Source: Amycolatopsis nivea
Lineage (GTDB): Bacteria > Actinomycetota > Actinomycetes > Mycobacteriales > Pseudonocardiaceae
Length of the DNA: 64,000 nucleotides
Reading direction: 5' to 3'
Assembly: GCF_004522235.1 (NCBI RefSeq)
Contig: NZ_SDLT01000024.1
Location: forward strand, 62,001-126,000
The notes under the pieces are model-generated. The model ran no database searches. It had not been told where the DNA came from and saw nothing but the letters and a program-made list of their open reading frames with translations. Position 1 is the stretch's first letter; each line of letters starts with the position of its first letter. The position numbers were made by a program, and so were the translations under genes. This document shows, in pieces, positions 1 through 8,837 of this stretch.

Positions 1-445
1 TCCCGGTGGCGAACTCGCGCTCGATCTCGCTCGCGACCGGTGCCTGGTCCCAGGAGTCCATCGACGGGTTCAGCGCGGAGGCGACGACGTCCGCGGCGAC
101 GGAAACGGCCAGCGGCGGGCAGTGCAGATGCGCGGCGCACGCCGGGTCGCCCGGGTCGGCGGATCCGGCGGCGAGCAGGGCGGAAAGCTCTTCCAGGGCT
201 TGTTCGGCGCCCACCCCGTGCCGAGGGAGCCCGTCGGCGGACTGGGTGCGGGCGAGGGTCGCCGCCACCGCGGCCGGGCCGCCTGCCGGAACCGGACCGC
301 CGCGTTCGGCCGTGCCCGCCGCCATTCCGCGCAGTGCCGCCGGAAGCAGCTGGGCCAGCCGGTCCGCACCGCCGGGGCCGCCCGCGAGCCACTCCGCCGA
401 AGCCACGCCGGACGAGGCCGTCGGCGCTGAGGGCGCATCCGCCAT
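1..445 (-). CDS. PLP-dependent decarboxylase, siderophore type (N-terminal part)
   Basis: Start of a gene that runs off the left edge; about 148 N-terminal residues are visible. The stretch AHLHCPP, then VAADVVASALNPSMDSWDQ and a following EIEREF, is the N-terminal signature of group II pyridoxal-phosphate decarboxylases (the diaminobutyrate/lysine decarboxylase, DesA-like branch). The PLP lysine lies outside the window. The ATG at 445 has AAGGCGG just upstream. A good iron box lies 14 bp upstream, so the enzyme probably makes the diamine precursor of a hydroxamate or other siderophore under iron-repressor control; the substrate (lysine or 2,4-diaminobutyrate) cannot be told from this part. 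Family assignment is firm; the siderophore role is inferred from the promoter. Confidence 0.8.
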   Translation of the reverse strand, partial: MADAPSAPTASSGVASAEWLAGGPGGADRLAQLLPAALRGMAAGTAERGGPVPAGGPAAVAATLARTQSADGLPRHGVGAEQALEELSALLAAGSADPGDPACAAHLHCPPLAVSVAADVVASALNPSMDSWDQAPVASEIEREFATG

Positions 446-458
446 GGAACCGCCTTTC

Positions 459-477
459 TTAGGGTAACCTTGCCTTA
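459..477 (-). promoter_or_regulatory. Iron box (IdeR/DmdR-type operator)
   Basis: Read on the minus strand, this 19-mer matches the actinobacterial iron box TTAGGTTAGGCTAACCTAA at 14 of 19 positions by my count. It sits immediately upstream of the decarboxylase start codon, where a bound iron repressor would block transcription when iron is plentiful. Confidence 0.75.
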
Positions 478-535
478 CCCTGCGCAACAATACGGATACC
501 CACCGGCACGCTGCGAGCGGGGCCCGCGCGGCAGC

Positions 536-575
536 GAAACGGCCGGCGCCCCCCTTGGGGAGCACCGGCCGTTTC
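536..575. terminator. Stem-loop terminator
   Basis: Perfect 11-bp arms (GAAACGGCCGG / CCGGCCGTTTC) with further pairing inside (CCCC/GGGG). It lies downstream of the S9 peptidase gene and upstream of the iron-box promoter, so it insulates the decarboxylase from read-through. There is no clear T-run. Confidence 0.6.
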
Positions 576-699
576 AAGGCAGGAGTTAGCGCGACGGAGC
601 CAGCCCGCACACCTGCACCGCGAGCACGGGCGTGGTCGGCCCGTTGTCCACAGAGGACTGCATCGGCGAGTCCACGGCATCGTCCGGGATCGGCGAACC

Positions 700-2802
700 T
701 CAGCCCTCCTTCCCGAGAGCGGCCAGTTCCCGGTGGATCCACTCGACCTGGGTGCGCATGAGGTTCTCCGCGACCTCCTCGGCCTGCGGCGTCATGTGCG
801 TCGCGCCCGCGAGCGGCAGGAAGCCGTGCGCGCGGCCCTTCGCCAGCAACGCCGAGGAAAGCCGCAGCGCGTGCGCCGGGAAGACGTTGTCGTCGGCGAG
901 GCCGTGCACGATCAGCAGCGCCCGTTCGAGCGAACCGGCACTCGCGATGAGCGAGTTGTGCTCATAGCTTTCCGGCTCGTCTTCCGGCTTGCCGAGGTAG
1001 CGCTCGGTGTAGTGGGTGTCGTACAGCGACCAGTCGGTGACCGGCGCGCCCGCGACCGCCGCGTGGAACACGTCCGGCCGCCGCAGCACGGCGAGCGCGG
1101 AGAGGTAGCCCCCATAGGACCAGCCGCGGATCGCGACGCGCTCGAGGTCCAGTTCGGGGTACGCCGCGGCGGCCGCGTGCAGTGCGTCGACCTGGTCGGC
1201 CAGCGTGACGTCGGCGAGCTTGCCCGCGATCTCCTTCTCCCACGCCGGTCCGCGCCCGGGCGACCCGCGACCGTCCACGACCAGCACGGCGAAGCCCTGG
1301 TCGGCAAGCCACTGCGGGGTGAGGAAAGCGTTGCGGCTCTGGAGAACCCGCTGCGCGTGCGGGCCGCCGTACGGGTCGAGGAGCACCGGCAGCTTGCCTT
1401 CGTCGGGCTCGTAACCGCGCGGCAGCACCAACGCCGCGCGCAGCTGGCGTTCGCCGAGAGTGAGCCAGGTCAGGTTCGGGACGATCTCCGGGTCCACAGT
1501 GGACGATGCGATCGACCCCGCCTCGGCGCCGTCCCGCAGCACGGTCACCTTCGGGCCGCTGTGGTCGAGACTCCACGAGGAAAGCACCGTGAGAGCCGCG
1601 CTTCCCGAACCGACGTGCACACCGTCCGTTGTGGACAGTCGCCGCACCTTGCCGTCTTCGGTGCGGTACAGGTGGATCTGCGTCGGGTCGCTTTCCGAGG
1701 CGGTGAACAGGATTTCCTCGCCGACGTGCAGCACCATCCGCAGCTGCATGCCCGGCGGCGTGACCGGTTCGCCGTCCACCAGGAGCCGGTGATCGCCGTC
1801 CGCCGCGCTTTCCACCACCAGCTTGCCGTCCGCGGTCCACGCGGGCACGCCCTGGAAGATCTCGACCCAGTGCTCGTCGGTCTCGGTGTGCACCTCGGCG
1901 ACCGAACCGTCGGACGGATCCAGCGCGAGCACCGTCAGCCGCTTCTGGTCCCGCGGCTGCACGGCCAGCAGCGGCTGCCCGCCCGCCGACCAGTGCACCG
2001 TGACCAGGTACTCCCAGTCGCCTGGCGCCACGTCGACGCGGCTGCCGTCCAGGCTCAGCACGGCCAGCGACACCTCGGCGTTCGGCGAGCCCGCCGCCGG
2101 GTACGCCACGACGTTCGCCGGCTGCTGAGGGTTCGCCGGGTCGCCGATCGTCCAGCGCGGCACCGGGCCGCGGTCCGCGCGCTCCACGATGACGCTGCGC
2201 CCGTCCGGCGCCCACCAGTAGCCGCGCGTGCGGTCCATCTCCTCGCCCGCGATGAACTCCGCGAGCCCCCAGGTGACGTCTTCGTCGTCCTCGCCGACGA
2301 GCACGCGGTCTTCGCCGGTCGCCAGTTCGATCACGTGCAGGCGCCGCTCGCGCACGTACGCGACGTGCGTGCCGGTCGGGTTCGGCCGCGGGTCGATCAC
2401 GGACCCGTCGACCAGGATGCGCGTCTCGCCGGTCGCGAGGTCGAGCGTGTACAGCTTGCCCGACAGCGTGAACGTGACGACGGTGAACGCGTCGTCCACC
2501 CCGAAGGCCACCACGCCACCGCCGGTCTCCCGGGCCCGTTCGCGGCGCGCCCGCTCCTCCGGCGGCAGGTCCTCGTCGCCGGACACCAGCTCGGCCGCGT
2601 CGATCAGCTTCGTCTCCTCGCCGGTCGCGAGGTCGAACGACCACAGGCTGTGCCGCGGGTCGGTACCGGTGGCGCTGCGCAGGAACAGCACCCGCGAACC
2701 GTCGGGGGCGACCCGGAACTGCTTGGGCGCGCCGAGAGTGAACCGCTGGGTGCGGGCCTGCTGGCGGAGGAACGGAACGTCGTCGAGTGCAGAATCGGTC
2801 AC
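700..2802 (-). CDS. Prolyl oligopeptidase family (S9) serine peptidase
   Basis: About 700 residues, the usual length for dipeptidyl-peptidase-IV-like S9 enzymes. The N-terminal two thirds is a beta-propeller (DPPIV_N-like, repeated short strands such as PDGRSVIVERAD), followed by an alpha/beta-hydrolase domain. The nucleophile elbow GWSYGG places the serine near residue 562; the Asp in LADDNVF (near 636) and His in GATHM (near 668) complete the triad. No signal peptide, so probably cytosolic cleavage of proline-containing peptides. I chose the GTG at 2802 over the GTG at 2811 because AAAGAG is then about 9 nt upstream. It follows the PPK2 gene by about 21 bp and is probably cotranscribed with it. 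Confidence 0.92.
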   Translation of the reverse strand: MTDSALDDVPFLRQQARTQRFTLGAPKQFRVAPDGSRVLFLRSATGTDPRHSLWSFDLATGEETKLIDAAELVSGDEDLPPEERARRERARETGGGVVAFGVDDAFTVVTFTLSGKLYTLDLATGETRILVDGSVIDPRPNPTGTHVAYVRERRLHVIELATGEDRVLVGEDDEDVTWGLAEFIAGEEMDRTRGYWWAPDGRSVIVERADRGPVPRWTIGDPANPQQPANVVAYPAAGSPNAEVSLAVLSLDGSRVDVAPGDWEYLVTVHWSAGGQPLLAVQPRDQKRLTVLALDPSDGSVAEVHTETDEHWVEIFQGVPAWTADGKLVVESAADGDHRLLVDGEPVTPPGMQLRMVLHVGEEILFTASESDPTQIHLYRTEDGKVRRLSTTDGVHVGSGSAALTVLSSWSLDHSGPKVTVLRDGAEAGSIASSTVDPEIVPNLTWLTLGERQLRAALVLPRGYEPDEGKLPVLLDPYGGPHAQRVLQSRNAFLTPQWLADQGFAVLVVDGRGSPGRGPAWEKEIAGKLADVTLADQVDALHAAAAAYPELDLERVAIRGWSYGGYLSALAVLRRPDVFHAAVAGAPVTDWSLYDTHYTERYLGKPEDEPESYEHNSLIASAGSLERALLIVHGLADDNVFPAHALRLSSALLAKGRAHGFLPLAGATHMTPQAEEVAENLMRTQVEWIHRELAALGKEG

Positions 2803-2823
2803 GACCAGCACTCTTTCAGATGA

Positions 2824-3678
2824 TCAGCCGGACACGCCAACACCCTGCAGCGCGGCCCGCTGCTCTTCGACGTCATAGGTCGGCTCCGGGAACTGCGGGT
2901 CCATGTCGGTCAGCGTCTCGACCAGCAGCTCCGCAACTGCCCAATTCCGGTACCACTTGCGGTCGGCTGGCACGACGTACCACGGAGCGTGCGCGGTCGA
3001 CGTGCGCTTCAACACGTCGGCGTACGCCTTCTGATACGCGGGCCACTGCCGTCGCGCCTCGATGTCCGACGGGTCGAACTTCCATCGTTTCTCGGGCCGG
3101 TCCAGCCGCGCGGTGAGCCGGCGAAGCTGCTCCTCCGGCGAGATGTGCAGGAACACCTTCACCACGGCGGTGCCGCTGTCGGTCAGCTCCTTCTCGAACG
3201 CGTTGATCTGCGTGTAGCGCTTCCGTCGCTCGGCCGCCGAGAGCTGGCCGAGCACGCGCGGCACGAGCACGTCCTCGTAATGCGAGCGGTCGAACACGCC
3301 GAGGTGGCCCGGCGACGGGAGCTTCTTGCGGATGCGCCACAGGAAGTCGTGCTTGAGCTCGGCGGCCGTCGGCTTCTTGAACCCGGCGTACTGCACGCCC
3401 ATCGGGTTCACCAGGCCGAGCACGTGCCCGACGGTGCCGCCCTTGCCGGAAGTGTCCATGCCCTGCAACACGAGCAGCACGCTGCGGGCACCGCCGCCGA
3501 TGCCCTCCGCGTACAGCGCCTCCTGCAACCCGGCCAGCTGTTCCCCGGCGGACTCGAGTTTCTTGCCGCCCTTCGCCTTCTTTTCCGGCCCCACCGGCGA
3601 CGAAGCCGGGTCCGGCAGCTCGCCGCCCGCCCGGAGCGCGTCGCGGACCCGGTTTCCGTTCTGCTGCTTCTTCGCCAT
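2824..3678 (-). CDS. ppk2: Polyphosphate kinase 2 family protein
   Basis: 284 residues. The Walker A loop GMDTSGKGG (residues 73-81) and the Walker-B-like FDRSHYED (129-136) are diagnostic of single-domain PPK2, which moves phosphate between polyphosphate and nucleotides. The basic N-terminus (MAKKQQNGNR and a KKAKGGKK run) is family-typical. The start is the ATG at 3678; the reading frame stays open far upstream only because of GC bias over rocD. Divergent from rocD and upstream of the peptidase in a likely two-gene unit. Nucleotide preference (ADP or GDP/AMP) cannot be read from sequence alone. Confidence 0.9.
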   Translation of the reverse strand: MAKKQQNGNRVRDALRAGGELPDPASSPVGPEKKAKGGKKLESAGEQLAGLQEALYAEGIGGGARSVLLVLQGMDTSGKGGTVGHVLGLVNPMGVQYAGFKKPTAAELKHDFLWRIRKKLPSPGHLGVFDRSHYEDVLVPRVLGQLSAAERRKRYTQINAFEKELTDSGTAVVKVFLHISPEEQLRRLTARLDRPEKRWKFDPSDIEARRQWPAYQKAYADVLKRTSTAHAPWYVVPADRKWYRNWAVAELLVETLTDMDPQFPEPTYDVEEQRAALQGVGVSG

Positions 3679-3852
3679 CCCGGGACGATAACCGCGGGCA
3701 CTGACAATCCCGGGGACCTCTCCGCCGGTGTCATCTGGTCGAGCGAGCGGCGCAGCGAATCGCCGGCAAGACCCCTCGATTGCGCAACGAACGACGGGGG
3801 AAAGCAACGTTTCCCGGCTGAACTCCCCGCGAACGGCCTCTAGCCTGAACGC

Positions 3853-5091
3853 ATGACAGCGTCCGTCCAGCCTGCCGGCACCGCGCGTCCCTCCTCCTCC
3901 GACGGCTTCATCGCGCTCGACGAGCAATGGAGCACGCACAACTACCATCCGCTGCCGGTCGTGATCGCCGAAGCCGAGGGCGCTTCGGTGACCGACGTGG
4001 CCGGCAAGTCCTATCTGGACTTCCTGTCCGGCTACTCCGCGCTCAACTTCGGCCACCGCAACCCCGAGCTGATCGCCGCCGCGACCGAGCAGCTGGGCCG
4101 CGTCACGCTCACCTCCCGCGCCTTCCACCACGACCAGCTGGGCCTGTTCTGCCGCGAGCTCGCCGAGCTGACCGGGACCGAGATGGTGCTGCCGATGAAC
4201 TCCGGGGCCGAGGCCGTGGAGTCCGCGGTGAAGGTGGCGCGCAAGTGGGCGTACCAGGTCAAGGGCGTTCCGGCGGGCACGGCGGAAATCGTGGTCGCGG
4301 CGTCGAACTTCCACGGCCGCACCACCACCATCGTCTCGTTCTCCGACGACGAAACCGCGCGCGCCGACTACGGGCCCTTCACGCCGGGCTTCGTCCAGGT
4401 GCCGTACGGCGATGCCGAAGCGTTGAAGGCAGCCATCACGCCGCGCACCGCAGCCGTGCTGATGGAGCCGATCCAGGGCGAGGCAGGCGTCGTCGTGCCG
4501 CCCGAAGGGTTCTTCGCCGCAGTGCGACGGCTGTGCGACGAGAACAACGTGCTGATGATCGCCGACGAGATCCAGTCCGGTCTCGCCCGCACCGGCACTG
4601 TGCTGGCGCTGGAGCACGAAGGCGTCCGCGCTGACCTGTACACGCTGGGCAAGGCCCTCGGCGGCGGCATCGTCCCGGTGTCGGCGGTGGTCGGCGGCCG
4701 CGACGTGCTGGGCGTGCTGAAGCCCGGCGAACACGGCTCGACCTTCGGCGGCAACCCGCTGGCTTGCGCGGTCGGCCGCGCCGTCGTGCGGATGCTGCAG
4801 ACCGGCGAGTACCAGAAGCGGTCCACCGAACTCGGAGCGCACCTGCACGAACGGCTCGCGAAGCTGGTCGGCGACGGCGTGTCGGAGGTGCGCGGACGCG
4901 GTCTGTGGGCAGGCGTCGACATCGCGCCCGGCGGCCCTACCGGACGGGAGGCGTCCGAGGCGTTGGCCGGGTTGGGCGTGCTGTGCAAGGAAACGCACGA
5001 CCGCACGCTGCGCGTCGCGCCGCCGCTGGTGATCACCGAAGCCGAACTGGACCGCGGCATCGACGCGATCGCCCAGGTCGTGCGCGGCTGA
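3853..5091 (+). CDS. rocD: Ornithine aminotransferase
   Basis: 412 residues, class-III PLP aminotransferase. It converts ornithine and 2-oxoglutarate to glutamate-5-semialdehyde and glutamate. Seen: the ornithine-transaminase N-terminus STHNYHPLPVV, FLSGYSALNFGH, NSGAEAVESAVK, the Asp of MIADEIQSGLARTG and the PLP lysine in YTLGKALGGG (near residue 267), then STFGGNPLAC. Monocistronic, closed by a strong bidirectional hairpin. A TTGCGCAA palindrome lies in the upstream gap near 3780 and could be a regulator site, unproven. Its product is the substrate of PruA encoded at 18.7-20.3 kb. Confidence 0.95.
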   Translation: MTASVQPAGTARPSSSDGFIALDEQWSTHNYHPLPVVIAEAEGASVTDVAGKSYLDFLSGYSALNFGHRNPELIAAATEQLGRVTLTSRAFHHDQLGLFCRELAELTGTEMVLPMNSGAEAVESAVKVARKWAYQVKGVPAGTAEIVVAASNFHGRTTTIVSFSDDETARADYGPFTPGFVQVPYGDAEALKAAITPRTAAVLMEPIQGEAGVVVPPEGFFAAVRRLCDENNVLMIADEIQSGLARTGTVLALEHEGVRADLYTLGKALGGGIVPVSAVVGGRDVLGVLKPGEHGSTFGGNPLACAVGRAVVRMLQTGEYQKRSTELGAHLHERLAKLVGDGVSEVRGRGLWAGVDIAPGGPTGREASEALAGLGVLCKETHDRTLRVAPPLVITEAELDRGIDAIAQVVRG

Positions 5092-5097
5092 CCTGCT

Positions 5098-5130
5098 CGG
5101 TGACCGCCGTTTTCCGGGCGGCGGTCACCG
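5098..5130. terminator. Bidirectional terminator
   Basis: Perfect 12-bp inverted repeat (CGGTGACCGCCG / CGGCGGTCACCG) with a 9-nt loop between the convergent rocD and the membrane-protein gene. The right arm contains the TGA stop of the minus-strand gene. Confidence 0.8.
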
Positions 5131-6603
5131 GGTGGGCATCACCGCGACCGTCGACCCGTCCGGCGACGCGGTCACCTCGATGCCGCGGCCGTACTCGTCC
5201 TCGACGGACGTGGTCAGGCTCCACGTTCCGTCGTTTTCCCTGAGCGCCACCGAAATCTTGTCGCGAGGAAAGCCGGGCATGCGCTCGTCCACCTTCGCGA
5301 GAATCGCGGGCAGCGCTTTCGGGGACAGCTGCGACAACGCGAACAGCGGTGCGCCCGGATCCGGCTGGATCGGTGAGGGCCGGTGTTCGACGAGACGGCC
5401 GCGATACCAGTCGTAGTCGTCCGAAGTGCCCGGACCCGGGCCAGGCACCTGGAACTCGACGTGGTCGGTCCGGATGATCGCCTCGTACGCTTCCTGACGG
5501 CCGCTCAGCTTGGTCAGCAACTCGGCGACCTGCGGGAAACCGTTCTCCGTGAACGCGTCCGCGGTGAGCGCCGGTACGCCCTTCGCGTCCGCGACCAACT
5601 GCCGGTCGCTGTCGTTGGCCGACCGGACTGTCATGGTGATCCCGACGTCCTCGCGGCGGATGCTCACGCGCGCGTCCGCCGGGTCTCCGCCGAAACTCGC
5701 GACGAGGCCGGGTATCGCGGCGAAATCGACCTCGTTCGCGGCGAATTGCTTGTCCGGCTTGCCAGTGCTGATCGAGTCGCGTTTAACCGTGCCGCCGCGA
5801 TAGCTGAGGAATGCGCCGGGAACGGTGGCGCGCAACTGGTCCGCTTCCACTGTCAGGTCTTCGAAACGCTCGCTCTCGGCGGACAGCTTCGCCACTCCAG
5901 CGCGCAAATCTTCTGCAGTGAACAGGTTCGGCGGGGAGAGAAGCTGACCGAGGACGTCGTCACGGATAGGCACCAGCAGCGCCGCCGCGATGACGACCGC
6001 GCTCACCACCGCCATCGCCAGCCGCCCGACGACATTCCCTTGCCGCGCTTCGGGTTCCGGCGTGCGCTCATCGCCGATGACCCCGACCTGCCACGGCCGC
6101 TCAGTCCATTCCCGCGGCGGGTCGGCATCCACCACGACCACCCCGGCGTACCGCGGACTCTGCTTGACCACGACGACCGTGCCCGGCTGATACGCCGCGG
6201 ACCGCACCGGATGGATCAACTCCCGAGCCGTCGCCCGGTACGCGGCCTCGTTCGGCGGCGCGACAACCAGCTTCAACTCGGTCACATAGGCGTCGTTGAC
6301 CTGCGTCCCAGTCGTCTTCAGACGTTCGATCTTGGCGAGCGCACGATCGCCGTGCTTCTGGACGAACCGCCTGCTCTGCGGGGACGCGGTCCCGTGCAGC
6401 GACCGGGCGATGCTGCCGAGGATCAGCACCATGATCGTGAGGCTGACGCCGACCGACCCGGCCGCGATGTACCAGCCGTAACCGAGGACGAACCCGCCGA
6501 CCACGCCCGCGATCGCGAGCCCGAGCGGCACCGCGTACCCCAGCCGCAGGAAGCGGATCAGCCGGATCACCGGCGACCGCCGCGGTTCGGGTGAATTGAG
6601 CAC
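5125..6603 (-). CDS. Membrane protein of unknown function
   Basis: 492 residues from a GTG start. Two transmembrane segments at about 22-65 (LGYAVPLGLAIAGVVGG and the following GSVGVSLTIMVLILGS), a soluble stretch of about 130 residues, a third membrane span near 197-217, and a C-terminal extracytoplasmic domain of about 270 residues without cysteines. I recognise no enzymatic motif. The soluble stretch between the membrane spans ends with a beta-rich part (TVVVVKQSPRYAGVVVVDA). It lies 63 bp downstream of the EF-Tu-barrel mini-protein gene on the same strand; no function can be inferred from neighbours. Confidence 0.8.
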   Translation of the reverse strand: MLNSPEPRRSPVIRLIRFLRLGYAVPLGLAIAGVVGGFVLGYGWYIAAGSVGVSLTIMVLILGSIARSLHGTASPQSRRFVQKHGDRALAKIERLKTTGTQVNDAYVTELKLVVAPPNEAAYRATARELIHPVRSAAYQPGTVVVVKQSPRYAGVVVVDADPPREWTERPWQVGVIGDERTPEPEARQGNVVGRLAMAVVSAVVIAAALLVPIRDDVLGQLLSPPNLFTAEDLRAGVAKLSAESERFEDLTVEADQLRATVPGAFLSYRGGTVKRDSISTGKPDKQFAANEVDFAAIPGLVASFGGDPADARVSIRREDVGITMTVRSANDSDRQLVADAKGVPALTADAFTENGFPQVAELLTKLSGRQEAYEAIIRTDHVEFQVPGPGPGTSDDYDWYRGRLVEHRPSPIQPDPGAPLFALSQLSPKALPAILAKVDERMPGFPRDKISVALRENDGTWSLTTSVEDEYGRGIEVTASPDGSTVAVMPTR

Positions 6604-6666
6604 AATGGGTGTTTACTGCACTCCGCGTGAAGACACCAGAGGTGATGCTCACACAGAGTGTCCGCC

Positions 6667-7017
6667 TCAGGTCGAGGTCACCTCGACGCCGCTCAACGCG
6701 TTGTTGTCCTGCTGCTGCCCGTCGCCGCCCGGCACGGTCGGGATGTCGCCGGTGCTGAGACCGGACAGGTAAAGCCCGGCCGCGGCACCGGCTTCCGCGG
6801 ACTGCCGTTTGCGGCGGGCAGTTTCGATCCTCGTCACCACGACCTGGCGAGCGCCGCCGGGCAGCTGCACCACCGCGTTCGCGCCGACCTGGACCGTGCC
6901 GTCGGTGACCGTGCCGGTGACCACGATGCCCCGCGTCGGGATCTGGTAGATCTCGGAGATCCGGAAGCGGAACGGGCCGGACGGGGTTTCGGCCGGACGG
7001 CGCGAGAACAGCGACAT
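6667..7017 (-). CDS. Small protein with an EF-Tu domain-2-like beta barrel
   Basis: 116 residues. The core RFRISEIYQIPTRGIVVTG, followed by VQVGANAVVQLPGG and VVVTRIE, is the strand pattern of the translation-factor domain 2 (GTP_EFTU_D2) barrel, but no GTPase domain is attached. Such stand-alone barrels occur in actinobacteria without known function. The C-terminal 35 residues are low-complexity. The start ATG at 7017 is the only sensible one. Probably cytosolic. Confidence 0.75.
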   Translation of the reverse strand: MSLFSRRPAETPSGPFRFRISEIYQIPTRGIVVTGTVTDGTVQVGANAVVQLPGGARQVVVTRIETARRKRQSAEAGAAAGLYLSGLSTGDIPTVPGGDGQQQDNNALSGVEVTST

Positions 7018-7052
7018 GGGACAAGCATCGCATCACGGCGGTTACCCGGTGC

Positions 7053-8186
7053 TCACCGGCTGGCCGCCGCGTGGACTGCCGCAGCCAGCCGGTCGTGTTC
7101 GGGATAGGACCAGGTCGCGGAGAACTGCCGCCGCGTGTACCCGAACGCGATGCCGGTGCGCGGATCCACAAAGGACTCAGACCCGGCGGATCCGTTGTGC
7201 CCGAACGCATTCGCGCTGAGGAACGGATACCGCAACCCCTTCGCCTGAAACCCGAGCGCGTACTGGCCCGCGTCCCCGGTCACCAGGTCGCGGCCGGTGG
7301 AATGAAGCATCGCGAACTCGCCGAGCGTGCCAGGTTCGAGCAGCGGCGGCCGTCCGTCCAAACCGGACACCGCAGCCGCGTACAGCCCAGCCAGCCCCCG
7401 CGCGCTGCCGACCCCACCAGCGGAAACCTGCCCGAGCGCCCGCACCCGCCGCGTGTTGACGAACGCCACCTGATCAAGCGGCGGCGTCGAATCGAGCCCG
7501 TAGCCGATGCCGCCCAAGCTGTACGGACTCGGGACGTACGCCTGGAACGCCGCGAGTTCCTCGGCGCTGGCCTCCCCCGCCAGCACCTCGCGGTACCGGT
7601 GATCCTCCTGCTCGGGCAGCCCGAGGTACAGGTCCAAGCCGTACGGCTCCCTGATCCGCGTCTCGAAGTGCTCCTGCACCGACCGCCCGGAGACCCGCCG
7701 GACCACCTCCGCGACGATCGCGAACCCGGCGAATCCGCTGTAGCCGTACGCAGATCCCGGCCGCCAGAACGGCCGCTGCCCGGCCAGCCGTCGCGCGATC
7801 ACCCGATCGTCCGCGAGCTCCTCGGCGGACAGCCCGCCGTCCGCCCCGATCACGCCGGAACGATGGGTCAGCACGTCGCGCACCGTGATCCCGCCCTTGC
7901 CCGCAGCGGCGAACTCCGGCCAGTGGCGCGCGACCGGCTCGTCCAGGTCCAGCACGCCGTCCTGCACGAGCAACGCCACCACCAGCGTGGTCGCCCCCTT
8001 GGTCGAGGAATAGACGCCGGTCAGCGTCTCGCCCGTGACGTCGCCCGCCCAGAGATCAACCACCAGCCGCCCGTGCACGCGGACCGCCAACTGCACACCC
8101 GCACTCGCCTCAGCCGCGGTGACGAACTCCTCGCGGACCGCCTCGAAGCCGTCCGCGACAGTCCCGTGGATTTCGGTGTCCCCCAT
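7053..8186 (-). CDS. Serine hydrolase, class C beta-lactamase/esterase fold
   Basis: 377 residues. The SxxK motif is SSTK (YSSTKGATT, near residue 61), with the family RDVLTHRSGV following and a Tyr motif at YGYSGFAGF. These mark the AmpC-like EstB/LpqF esterase group rather than a true resistance enzyme. No signal peptide is visible, so it is probably a cytosolic esterase or peptidase. The start ATG at 8186 is preceded by an uninterrupted run of nine G on the coding strand in the ribosome-binding region. Divergent from the PAP2 gene. Confidence 0.88.
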   Translation of the reverse strand: MGDTEIHGTVADGFEAVREEFVTAAEASAGVQLAVRVHGRLVVDLWAGDVTGETLTGVYSSTKGATTLVVALLVQDGVLDLDEPVARHWPEFAAAGKGGITVRDVLTHRSGVIGADGGLSAEELADDRVIARRLAGQRPFWRPGSAYGYSGFAGFAIVAEVVRRVSGRSVQEHFETRIREPYGLDLYLGLPEQEDHRYREVLAGEASAEELAAFQAYVPSPYSLGGIGYGLDSTPPLDQVAFVNTRRVRALGQVSAGGVGSARGLAGLYAAAVSGLDGRPPLLEPGTLGEFAMLHSTGRDLVTGDAGQYALGFQAKGLRYPFLSANAFGHNGSAGSESFVDPRTGIAFGYTRRQFSATWSYPEHDRLAAAVHAAASR

Positions 8187-8255
8187 CAGCCCCCCCCCAA
8201 TCAGTGTCGAAAGAAGGACCCGCGCGCCGCGGTGAATGTGACTAGGCTCCGATCT

Positions 8256-8837
8256 GTGACCGCTAGGCGGACTCTCGCCCTCTTCGCCGCGCTCTGCGCG
8301 CTCGCCACGCTTGCGTTGGGACTGCTAGTCGCGCCCTACGCGCCGGGCACAGTGGACCAATGGGCCGAGAGGCACGCCTCGACGCTGAGCCCGGCCCTGC
8401 TCAACACACTCGTGCTGCCGACCGAGCCGTACGTGCTCATCCCCGCCGTCGTCGTCATCGCCGGAATCTGCCTCTACCAACGCAATCGCCTGGACGCACT
8501 ACTCGCCGTGGCAGGCCCACTCGTCGCCATCGCGCTGAACAGCTGGGCGCTGAAACCCGCCTTCGACCGCTGGAAAGGCGGCACGCTCGCCTACCCCAGC
8601 GGCCACACCGTCAGCCTGCTAGCCGTGCTGACTGTCATAGTGCTGCTGGTGCGGTTCAAGGCTCTCGCCGTTGCGGTAGGCGCAGTGCTGGTCTGCTGCG
8701 CAGCCATCGGCATGATCGGCCTCGGCTACCACTACCTGACCGACATCGTCGGCGGCGTCTGCTTCGCCCCCGCAGTGGTCACCGCGCTGCGGGCGGCGCT
8801 GTCATCGCGTCGCGCGCGAGAGCCGTCAACCGGCTGA
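8256..8837 (+). CDS. PAP2-family membrane phosphatase
   Basis: 193 residues from GTG 8256. Hydrophobic throughout with about five membrane spans. The phosphatase signature is present as KPAFDRWKGG (motif 1), YPSGHT (motif 2, catalytic His) and GLGYHYLTDIVGG (motif 3, nucleophile His). It probably removes phosphate from a lipid phosphate such as phosphatidate or undecaprenyl pyrophosphate at the membrane. Its last 59 bp overlap, tail to tail, the 3' end of the zapE-like gene. Confidence 0.88.
   Translation: MTARRTLALFAALCALATLALGLLVAPYAPGTVDQWAERHASTLSPALLNTLVLPTEPYVLIPAVVVIAGICLYQRNRLDALLAVAGPLVAIALNSWALKPAFDRWKGGTLAYPSGHTVSLLAVLTVIVLLVRFKALAVAVGAVLVCCAAIGMIGLGYHYLTDIVGGVCFAPAVVTALRAALSSRRAREPSTG

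Noticed and set aside
733..2823. Plus-strand open frame of 696 codons opposite the S9 peptidase
   Set aside because: Shadow frame; the minus-strand frame has the full peptidase fold and triad.
5098..5130. Riboswitch upstream of a gene
   Set aside because: The structure lies between two converging 3' ends, so it is a terminator.
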